A stretch of 5,846 nucleotides of DNA. Origin: an uncultured Atopostipes sp. (GTDB lineage: Bacteria > Bacillota > Bacilli > Lactobacillales > Carnobacteriaceae_A). The stretch lies in assembly GCA_947296835.1 (NCBI GenBank), contig CAMYQS010000093.1, forward strand, positions 1 through 5,846, in the 5' to 3' direction. Positions 1 through 5,272 of this stretch are shown here, piece by piece (position 1 is the first letter of the stretch; each line of letters opens with the position of its first letter). Under the pieces are notes generated by a model that saw nothing but the letters and a program-made list of their open reading frames with translations, searched no databases and was not told the DNA's origin. Both the position numbers and the translations under genes were made by a program.

Positions 1-861
1 TTCATAAGGTTCATCCACATCAAATCCTGGATCATCAGAAGATAGTTCAAATAGGATACGACCAATTCTGACATATAGTGCACCAAAATAATATCTTTCA
101 ATATAACCTGAATGCTTGAATTGATTCTTTTCATACAGTTCTTCCCAAGCTTTTAGAGCTTCACGATTATCCACTCTTAAGGCAATATGATGAACTTCTC
201 CAATACCTTCTTTAGCTAGTGGGCTCTCTTTATCTTCTCGAACAATTAATTGTGCGCCGTTACCACCTTCGTCAATTTCAAGCAATACCGCATTTTCTTC
301 TTCAGCGATTTGTTCAAATCCGTATAGGTCTATGACTTGATCTTTAAATTTTTCAATATATCTTACAGACATTTCTACTGGTCCTAAACCATGAATCGCA
401 AATTCTGCAGTTACTGGACTATGTTTCCATGCCTTACCAGCTGCCATACCTTCATTCTTTTCATCTGAAACCAATTGGTACCTTTGACCATCTGGTTCTT
501 GGAATGGTAAAACTTTTTTTCCAAACACTTCTTGGATGCCTTCATGCTCTACATTAAATTCTTCAAATCGATTTAAATAATACTCTAACGCTGCATCACT
601 TGGAACTCTCAATCCAGTTCGTGAAATGGCGTTCGTACCGTGCTGTCCTTGTGACCAGTTTTCATTCCCAAAGAACGTCATAACTGTACCTGGTGCTCCG
701 ATATGATCTCCGAAATAAGTATGATATGTATGAATATCATCTTGGTTAATTGTTTTCTTAACTAGGCGCATACCTAATACTTGTGTAAAAAAATCATAGT
801 TTCTTTGGACATCTGCAGTAAATGCCGAAACGTGATGTATCCCTCTAATTGACATATCCAT
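1..861 (-). CDS. Ring-cleaving dioxygenase, glyoxalase/VOC superfamily, MhqA/MhqO-like (3' end outside the window)
   Basis: This is an open frame of 287 codons running off the left edge, so the last few dozen residues are missing. The protein starts MDMSIRGIHHVSAF and has two vicinal-oxygen-chelate modules, the second starting near residue 157 (HGLGPVEMSV). Likely metal ligands, by analogy with type-I extradiol dioxygenases, are H10 in IHHV, H225 in EVHHIALRV and E272 in RILFELSSDDPGF. Family members (MhqA, MhqE, MhqO of Bacillus) are induced by catechol and hydroquinones and are thought to open the aromatic ring in the cytoplasm with Fe(II) and oxygen. The substrate here is not proven. The start at 861 is chosen because AAAAGGTGG lies 8 bases upstream; ATG at 855 is also in frame but worse spaced. 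The visible part contains no cysteine. A consensus promoter and an MhqR-like operator lie directly upstream. The family call is firm; which paralogue it is remains open. Confidence 0.88.
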   Translation of the reverse strand, partial: MDMSIRGIHHVSAFTADVQRNYDFFTQVLGMRLVKKTINQDDIHTYHTYFGDHIGAPGTVMTFFGNENWSQGQHGTNAISRTGLRVPSDAALEYYLNRFEEFNVEHEGIQEVFGKKVLPFQEPDGQRYQLVSDEKNEGMAAGKAWKHSPVTAEFAIHGLGPVEMSVRYIEKFKDQVIDLYGFEQIAEEENAVLLEIDEGGNGAQLIVREDKESPLAKEGIGEVHHIALRVDNREALKAWEELYEKNQFKHSGYIERYYFGALYVRIGRILFELSSDDPGFDVDEPYE

Positions 862-898
862 TTGGTGTTCCACCTTTTATATTTTTATATCGCCACAT

Positions 899-916
899 CG
901 TCTCTAATTCGAGATA
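899..916. promoter_or_regulatory. MhqR-like operator 1, over the dioxygenase transcription start
   Basis: The sequence CGTCTCTAATTCGAGATA contains the imperfect palindrome TCTC-t-AATT-c-GAGA (901-914). Compared with the MhqR consensus as I remember it (tATCTCGAATTCGAGATa, from Bacillus subtilis and Staphylococcus aureus work), 15 of 18 positions agree. It abuts the -10 box and spans the predicted start of transcription, a typical repressor position. MhqR is a MarR-family repressor that releases DNA on exposure to quinones. The regulator gene is not in this window, so the assignment rests on motif and on the fit with the gene family. Confidence 0.72.
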
Positions 917-945
917 ATTATACCAACAGTATTTTATAAAGTCAA
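917..945 (-). promoter_or_regulatory. Sigma-A promoter of the ring-cleaving dioxygenase gene
   Basis: Reading the minus strand, TTGACT (945-940) and TATAAT (922-917) are separated by exactly 17 bases. This is nearly perfect for the housekeeping sigma factor and predicts a start of transcription near 910 and a leader of about 50 bases. A promoter this strong in front of a detoxification gene makes sense if a repressor normally keeps it shut. The palindrome at 899-916 begins immediately after the -10 box and covers the predicted start site. Confidence 0.85.
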
Positions 946-950
946 GAACT

Positions 951-968
951 AACTTTGAATTCGAGACT
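951..968. promoter_or_regulatory. MhqR-like operator 2, upstream of the dioxygenase -35 box
   Basis: The sequence AACTTTGAATTCGAGACT matches 12 of 18 positions of the recalled MhqR consensus and keeps the central GAATTCGAGA block intact. One half-site is good and the other is degenerate. It sits 5 bases upstream of the dioxygenase -35 hexamer, and its centre is 52 bp from that of operator 1, close to five helical turns. It could be an auxiliary operator for the dioxygenase promoter or a control site for the divergent transporter gene, or both. It is weaker than operator 1. Confidence 0.5.
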
Positions 969-1046
969 TTATGACTAAAAGTTGATCGTTCATCATAAAA
1001 TTGGGAATATCCTCACAATGAAAATGTTATAGGTTTGCAATTCTTC

Positions 1047-1074
1047 TTGCTTTAACCGCCCCAAATGATAAACT
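1047..1074 (+). promoter_or_regulatory. Possible promoter of the MFS transporter gene (weak)
   Basis: TTGCTT (1047-1052), a 16-base spacer and an extended -10 element TG-a-TAAACT (1066-1074) form the best candidate I can find on the plus strand. It predicts a start near 1081 and a leader of about 55 bases. Alternatives are TTGATC/GAATAT (982-987, 1005-1010; 17-base spacer) and an extended -10 TG-t-TATAGG (1025-1033) with no -35. None is close to consensus, so the true start site is undecided. Confidence 0.3.
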
Positions 1075-1135
1075 AGATTAGTTAAAGAAGAATAGGATAA
1101 AAGATCTTTTTAAATATTACGAAGGATATTATGAT

Positions 1136-2377
1136 ATGAAAAAACCAAATATATTTTACGGTTGGTGGGTTGTAGTAGGAACAGCTATTCTACTCGCAGT
1201 ATTAGGTCCAGCTGCTGTTGCGGTGGCTAATATCTACCAAACACCCATTGTCGCTCAATACGGCATTACAAACAGTCAGTTCGCAATTAGTAATTCTTTA
1301 GTATTGGGTGTTGGAATCTTCCTCTCACCTATGGTATCCAAGCGTTTGTCTGGTAATAATTTCAAGCGTAACTATATTATCAGTTTAATTATCTGTGCGC
1401 TGGCATATGTTGGCTATGGATTAACAACTGATCGTTATGTCTTTTACTTTTTATCTTTATTTGTTGGATTTGGTTCATTAAGTACAACGATTATTCCAGC
1501 TAGTATTCTAATTAGTAATTGGTTTGTAAACAAACGTGGGCTAGCTCTTAGTCTTGCTTTTTCAGGTTTAGGTATAGGTGGTGTTGTATTTAGCCAATTA
1601 GTCACTTTCTTAATCAATACATTTAACTACCAAGTTGCGTACATGGTATACGGTAGTCTAATGTTACTTATTGTTTTACCAGTTATTCTTTTCCTAATTA
1701 AAGTTAAACCGGAGGATATTGGATTAACGCCATACGGTACAGAAGATAGCGTTTATAAAAAATCAGACAATACATTTGATGCAGATGAAAAAATACCAAC
1801 CTCTTCAAAATCAATTCAGTCAACACATTTCCTCTTGTTACTTATCGGAGCAATGTTAGTTGGAATCGTGAATAATCGTGGTTTTGGTCAACTCCCACCT
1901 GTACTTGCAAACATACATGGTGATGCTACAGCTGCTACAATTATTTCAGTTTATTCTGGAATAGGTATTATTGGTAAAATTGCATTGGGACATATCAATG
2001 ACCGATACGGTGCGATTAAAAGTACGATCTACGCTACGTCACTATTGGCTCTAGCTTATTTCGCTGTGCTATTCTCTGAACAAATTGTCATTGCTTTTGT
2101 CATGCCTATTATATTCGGGCTAGGAAATGCTATTGAAACGGTACTACCTCTACTAATCACTTCTGAAATTTATAGCGTTAAAAGTTATTCACTCGCATAT
2201 GGTTATGTCAATAGTGGCGTTCAACTAGGAATGACAATCGGATCACTATACGTTGCAGGTGTTGCAGACTTTACTGGTTCATACAACTACTCATGGATAA
2301 GTATTATCGTATTTTCGATTATGATTGGTATTTTGTGGGTTGGCGCATATAAAAAATCACAAACAAGTTCGATTTAA
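1136..2377 (+). CDS. MFS transporter, oxalate/formate-antiporter-like (OFA) type, substrate unknown
   Basis: This 413-residue membrane protein fits a 12-helix major facilitator. Helix-like stretches lie near residues 11-31, 48-67, 79-97, 102-126, 136-160 and 168-190; a hydrophilic central loop (about 191-230) precedes the second bundle (about 232-405). The N-terminal YGWWVV signature, the NWFVNKRGLALSLAFSGLGIGG segment (128-149) and the loop motif GHINDRYG (285-292) are typical of OFA and monocarboxylate-type transporters. These usually carry small organic anions, but annotated 'oxalate/formate' function is rarely proven outside Oxalobacter. GAAGGA lies 9 bases before the chosen ATG. An overlapping ATG at 1131 gives only a two-codon frame (ATGATATGA). 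Divergence from a ring-cleaving dioxygenase across an MhqR-like operator pair suggests transport of an aromatic acid, a quinone or a cleavage product. This is inference only. Confidence 0.88.
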   Translation: MKKPNIFYGWWVVVGTAILLAVLGPAAVAVANIYQTPIVAQYGITNSQFAISNSLVLGVGIFLSPMVSKRLSGNNFKRNYIISLIICALAYVGYGLTTDRYVFYFLSLFVGFGSLSTTIIPASILISNWFVNKRGLALSLAFSGLGIGGVVFSQLVTFLINTFNYQVAYMVYGSLMLLIVLPVILFLIKVKPEDIGLTPYGTEDSVYKKSDNTFDADEKIPTSSKSIQSTHFLLLLIGAMLVGIVNNRGFGQLPPVLANIHGDATAATIISVYSGIGIIGKIALGHINDRYGAIKSTIYATSLLALAYFAVLFSEQIVIAFVMPIIFGLGNAIETVLPLLITSEIYSVKSYSLAYGYVNSGVQLGMTIGSLYVAGVADFTGSYNYSWISIIVFSIMIGILWVGAYKKSQTSSI

Positions 2378-2388
2378 TGATTTAAAAC

Positions 2389-2425
2389 AAAGCAAGGTTA
2401 GGGTTCACGCTTTTCTCTGCTTTTT
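2389..2425 (+). terminator. Possible weak terminator after the MFS gene
   Basis: AAAGCA (2389-2394) can pair with TGCTTT (2418-2423), and the T-run extends to 2425. The loop is long (about 23 bases), although AG/CT can add two pairs with a bulge. It lies 11 bases after the stop codon, but it is much weaker than the hairpin at 2549-2582, which may be the real end of the transcript. The rest of the spacer, about 2426-2548, shows no gene, repeat or clear site. Confidence 0.25.
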
Positions 2426-2548
2426 ATGTACCTACTTTGCAACTTCTGAAATAGTGAACTCGATTGACGTCTAGTTCCAGAATTTCTAAAATTTAAAGAT
2501 AGCTAGATTCTCACCCATAAATTCACTCAAGATAGGTAGCAAAATCGA

Positions 2549-2589
2549 AAGGCCCACTACATCAACTACTGTAGTGAGCCTTATTTTTT
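2549..2589. terminator. Bidirectional intrinsic terminator between the convergent MFS and dehydrogenase genes
   Basis: The arms AAGGCCCACTACA (2549-2561) and TGTAGTGAGCCTT (2570-2582) form 12 pairs with one C/A mismatch around an 8-base loop. On the plus strand the stem is followed by ATTTTTT (2583-2589), a good terminator for the MFS transcript. On the minus strand the stem starts 7 bases after the dehydrogenase stop codon and is followed by the less uniform TCGATTTT. It therefore probably stops both converging transcripts, more efficiently on the plus strand. Confidence 0.85.
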
Positions 2590-3576
2590 CTATTCTTCTA
2601 TAATCTCCAGGATCGTTCTTCCGTCTCCGGAACTTCCCATTAAGTGTTCATGTGCTTCTTTCACTTCGTCCAGCGTAAATGTACGTCCAACAACTGGTTT
2701 TAAAACTCCAGATTGTACAAGGGCCGTTACACCATGGTGCATCTCAATCATATCCTGTGATTCTGGATCAGAAACTACCATACCTGTAATCATTGCATCA
2801 TTAGTCATCAAGTTACGTGGCGTAAACTCAATCGTTCCTCTACTACCAACAATAACGATTCTTCCATAGTCCGCAATTATTTTGGAGTCTGTCTCTAAGT
2901 TTACGTCAGCTAGAAATTCAATAATAATATTAGGGCCTTTCTGATCTGTTAGCTCCATAATCTTGTCTTTGTTTTCTTCCGTAACATGTGGAATCGCGTA
3001 GTCTGCACCAAGTTCTAAAATATTACTTCGACCCATTTCAGTACTTGACGTGCCAATGACAATCGCTCCAACTGATTTCGCAATCTGAACAGCTAGTGAA
3101 CCAACAGCACCACTTGCTCCATGAATAAGGACCGTTTCACCTGCACGAACATTAGCTTTCTGAATGAGTGCTCGATAGGCAGTAAATGCTGGAATGCCTA
3201 AAGCTGCTCCTTCACTAAAACTGGCGCTGTCTGGTAAATAATAAACATTTCTTGCATCAATCACGACTTTCTCAGCATATGTGCCTGTATTTCGTTTGGC
3301 GTTAAAGCCACTTAAGTAAACTCTGTCTCCTACTTTTACATTCTCTACCCCAGGTCCAACTTCTTCAATCACTCCGGCTCCGTCATAACCAAGTATATAA
3401 GGTAAATTCGGAACATTAAAAGCATAATTACCTGTAATCGTATAACTCTCACTTGGGTTTAAACCAACTGCATGCAGCTTTACTTTTACTTCTTCTTTAT
3501 TCGGTGTGGGTTCATCGATATCAACAACCTTTAATACTTCTGGACCACCAAATTCATGAATTTGTACGGCTCTCAT
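2590..3576 (-). CDS. Zinc-independent medium-chain dehydrogenase/reductase, NAD(P)H:quinone oxidoreductase-like
   Basis: This 328-residue cytoplasmic oxidoreductase has the usual length for the quinone-oxidoreductase (Qor) branch of the MDR superfamily. The GroES-like N-terminal domain carries GLNPSE (38-43) and GYDGAGVIEEVGPGVENVKVGD (63-84). The Rossmann domain carries the nucleotide-binding GASGAVG (153-159) inside a hydrophobic strand and helix (148-172). The protein has no cysteine at all, so neither the catalytic nor the structural zinc site of classical alcohol dehydrogenases can be built; automatic names such as 'zinc-binding alcohol dehydrogenase' would mislead. Relatives reduce quinones, enones or other activated double bonds with NADPH; the substrate here is not shown. 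The start has AGGAGG (3589-3584) 7 bases upstream. It is convergent with the MFS gene, divergent from the cystine importer, and appears monocistronic. The family is certain, the precise function is not. Confidence 0.87.
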   Translation of the reverse strand: MRAVQIHEFGGPEVLKVVDIDEPTPNKEEVKVKLHAVGLNPSESYTITGNYAFNVPNLPYILGYDGAGVIEEVGPGVENVKVGDRVYLSGFNAKRNTGTYAEKVVIDARNVYYLPDSASFSEGAALGIPAFTAYRALIQKANVRAGETVLIHGASGAVGSLAVQIAKSVGAIVIGTSSTEMGRSNILELGADYAIPHVTEENKDKIMELTDQKGPNIIIEFLADVNLETDSKIIADYGRIVIVGSRGTIEFTPRNLMTNDAMITGMVVSDPESQDMIEMHHGVTALVQSGVLKPVVGRTFTLDEVKEAHEHLMGSSGDGRTILEIIEE

Positions 3577-3599
3577 TTCATGACCTCCTAATTTTTATA

Positions 3600-3628
3600 A
3601 TCATAACACCGATAGAAAACGATTCCAA
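3600..3628 (-). promoter_or_regulatory. Sigma-A promoter of the quinone-oxidoreductase-like gene
   Basis: On the minus strand, TTGGAA (3628-3623), a 17-base spacer and TATGAT (3605-3600) form a good promoter, helped by a TG-t extension before the -10 box. The predicted start near 3593 leaves a short leader of about 17 bases that just includes the AGGAGG ribosome binding site. Confidence 0.7.
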
Positions 3629-3657
3629 TTTAATCGAGTTAAAAAAAGTGTTTTTAA

Positions 3658-3677
3658 ATATGAATATCGATACATAT
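3658..3677. repeat. Imperfect dyad upstream of the tcyP promoter
   Basis: The perfect palindrome TATCGATA (3665-3672) is flanked by ATATG (3658-3662) and CATAT (3673-3677), which are complementary but offset by two extra bases on the left. It lies just upstream of the tcyP -10 region in the divergent spacer and could be a regulator binding site. I do not recognise it as a known operator, and AT-rich DNA yields such dyads by chance. Confidence 0.3.
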
Positions 3678-3703
3678 TACTGGTAATTTTCGAGAATCTT
3701 TTA

Positions 3704-3709
3704 TACAAT
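3704..3709 (+). promoter_or_regulatory. Probable -10 element of the tcyP promoter
   Basis: TACAAT matches five of six positions of the -10 consensus and predicts a start near 3716 and a leader of about 38 bases. The region 17 bases upstream reads TGGTAA (3681-3686), a poor -35 hexamer, so the promoter may need an activator or be weak. The element lies inside a small palindrome, ATACA-a-TGTAT (3703-3713). Confidence 0.5.
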
Positions 3710-3753
3710 GTATCAGCACTACATAGATTGTTTTAAAAATAGGAGGATTTATA

Positions 3754-5145
3754 GTGGAAGTAATAATTACTTTAGCTGTGTTCGCTGCGATTCTATATTT
3801 TTTATGGCGGTTACAGCAAAAACATGTTAAATATGCGAAACGCGTATTTATTGGATTAGGAATCGGAATTCTTTTCGGTGCTCTACTCCAAATCATATTC
3901 GGATCGGACAGTTCAACTACTACATCAATTATCGAGTGGGTAGACGTCGTAGGATCAGGTTATGTTAGATTTTTAAGAATGTTAGTTATGCCATTGATTT
4001 TCGTTTCATTAGTAAGAGCATTTACTGAAATGGAAGGCGAATCAAATATTGGTAAAATCGGTGTGAATGTATTAGGTGTGTTAGTCATAACAGTTGCTAT
4101 TGCATCAGCACTTGGTATTGTAACTGTACTATTATTCAACTTAGATGGCGCTGAATTCACACGTGGAGCTGCTGAAAATGCACGAATCGCTTCGCTACAA
4201 GAAACGGCAACTCAGGTTGAAAACTACAGTATTCCACAACAAATCGTTAACTTTATTCCAACGAATATCTTTAATGACTTAGCAGATGGACGTTCCAACA
4301 GTACAATCGGTGTTGTTATCTTCTCAGCAATTACGGGAATTGCATACTTAGGTATCGCTCGTAAGCAACCAAAACATGCTGAAACATTTAGAGCAATTAT
4401 CGACTCGTTACACGCATTAGTTATGCGTATCGTGACTCTTGTTTTACGTCTATCGCCATATGGTATCTTAGCGTTAATGACTAAAATGGTCGCAACATCA
4501 AGTATCAGTGCTTTAATTAATATGGGTACATTCGTAATCGCATGTTACTTTGCAATTATCGTAATGTTCATTATCCACGGCATTATTTTAGTGTTCCATG
4601 GTGTTAACCCAATTCAGTACTTGAAAAAAGCATGGAACGTATTAAGCTTTGCGTTTACAGCTCGTTCAAGTGCAGGTGCATTACCATTAAACATCTCAAC
4701 TCAAAAAGAAGCTTTAGGTGTTGATTCAACAACTTCAAATATCGCTGCAACATTTGGTTTATCAATTGGTCAAAATGGTTGTGCTGGTATCTACCCTACT
4801 ATGTTAGTAGCAGTTGTTGCACCAGTTGTTGGTATGGACTTAACAGATCCTGTTGTTTGGGTAACAATTATTACAACAGTTGTTATTTCATCATTTGGTG
4901 TAGCTGGTGTTGGTGGTGGAGCAACATTCGCTTCATTAATCGTATTTGGTGCTTTAGGATTACCAATCGAAATAATTGGTTTAATGGTATCAATTGAGCC
5001 AATCGTTGACATGGGTCGTACAGCATTAAACGTTAACGACAGTATCATCGCAGGAGTTATCACTTCTAAACGATTAGGTACGTTCAACGACGACATCTTC
5101 AACGATGACAACCGTCAAATCACTCCAGACATGGAATTAAACTAA
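3754..5145 (+). CDS. tcyP: L-cystine importer of the dicarboxylate/amino acid:cation symporter family (TcyP-like)
   Basis: This 463-residue membrane protein matches the SDF/DAACS family in length and order: an N-terminal helix (about 3-18), scaffold helices (31-50, 70-90, 103-129, 184-202, 222-245, 258-282), then the transport core. The core shows hairpin 1 (TARSSAGALPLN, 302-313), the unwound helix-7 region (GLSIGQNGCAGIYPTM, 335-350), hairpin 2 (GVAGVGGGATFA, 382-393) and helix 8 (DMGRTALNVNDS, 419-430). R422, T423 and N426 align with substrate-side residues of archaeal GltPh. The overall pattern, including RSSAGALP and TALNVNDS, fits the TcyP/YdjN cystine group better than glutamate carriers. 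Translation starts at GTG 3754: AGGAGG lies 7 bases upstream and the next in-frame Met is residue 75. It appears monocistronic. Relatives are often under sulfur control (CymR), but I could not identify that box. Glutamate or another amino acid remains a possible substrate. Confidence 0.85.
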   Translation: MEVIITLAVFAAILYFLWRLQQKHVKYAKRVFIGLGIGILFGALLQIIFGSDSSTTTSIIEWVDVVGSGYVRFLRMLVMPLIFVSLVRAFTEMEGESNIGKIGVNVLGVLVITVAIASALGIVTVLLFNLDGAEFTRGAAENARIASLQETATQVENYSIPQQIVNFIPTNIFNDLADGRSNSTIGVVIFSAITGIAYLGIARKQPKHAETFRAIIDSLHALVMRIVTLVLRLSPYGILALMTKMVATSSISALINMGTFVIACYFAIIVMFIIHGIILVFHGVNPIQYLKKAWNVLSFAFTARSSAGALPLNISTQKEALGVDSTTSNIAATFGLSIGQNGCAGIYPTMLVAVVAPVVGMDLTDPVVWVTIITTVVISSFGVAGVGGGATFASLIVFGALGLPIEIIGLMVSIEPIVDMGRTALNVNDSIIAGVITSKRLGTFNDDIFNDDNRQITPDMELN

Positions 5146-5153
5146 AACTAACT

Positions 5154-5197
5154 ATAAACACTTACTTTCTAAACAGAAGTAAGTGTTTATTTTTTTT
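5154..5197 (+). terminator. Strong intrinsic terminator of tcyP
   Basis: ATAAACACTTACTT (5154-5167) and AAGTAAGTGTTTAT (5177-5190) form a perfect 14-bp stem with a 9-base loop, followed by a run of Ts to 5197. It starts 8 bases after the tcyP stop codon. The A-rich left flank is modest, so it should act mainly on the plus strand and separate tcyP from the aldo/keto reductase gene. Confidence 0.92.
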
Positions 5198-5210
5198 GAT
5201 TTGCTATTCT

Positions 5211-5238
5211 TTGCGTCCCCTAGTTATTTTGGTAAAAT
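5211..5238 (+). promoter_or_regulatory. Probable promoter of the aldo/keto reductase gene (extended -10)
   Basis: The -10 box TAAAAT (5233-5238) is preceded by a TG-g extension (5230-5232), with a weak TTGCGT (5211-5216) 16 bases upstream. The predicted start near 5245 gives a leader of about 28 bases. With the strong terminator just upstream, this supports independent transcription of the reductase gene. Confidence 0.55.
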
Positions 5239-5272
5239 GAAACATATAGAAAATATTGAAGGAGCGGATAAA

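Noticed and set aside
2426..2548. Possible small gene or RNA in the spacer between the convergent genes
   Set aside because: No ribosome binding site plus open frame, no strong promoter and no stable structure could be seen apart from the flanking hairpins.
2590..3576. Zinc-dependent alcohol dehydrogenase
   Set aside because: There is no cysteine anywhere in the protein, so the zinc-ligand pattern of that class is absent. The quinone-oxidoreductase branch fits better.
3453..3686. Plus-strand open frame of 77 codons overlapping the 5' end of the dehydrogenase gene
   Set aside because: It is antisense to a well-supported gene, has no good ribosome binding site and its product resembles nothing coherent. 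It is a shadow frame.
3624..3697. MhqR-like half-sites (CGAG at 3635-3638 and 3691-3694) in the dehydrogenase/tcyP spacer
   Set aside because: Each matches only about 8-9 of 18 operator positions, with no palindromic partner. This is within what an AT-rich spacer gives by chance.
3685..3699. CodY-box-like sequence in the tcyP promoter
   Set aside because: It agrees at about 10 of 15 positions with the recalled CodY consensus, and the second half is poor. Too weak to annotate.
4779..4997. Open frame rich in Cys, Trp and Tyr inside tcyP
   Set aside because: It is a frame-shifted reading of the tcyP core (glycine and valine codons read out of frame), with no initiation signals of its own.
3654..5111. 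Minus-strand open frames (3654-3896, 3960-4160, 4791-5111) opposite tcyP
   Set aside because: They are antisense shadows of a clear membrane transporter gene and lack ribosome binding sites and family motifs.
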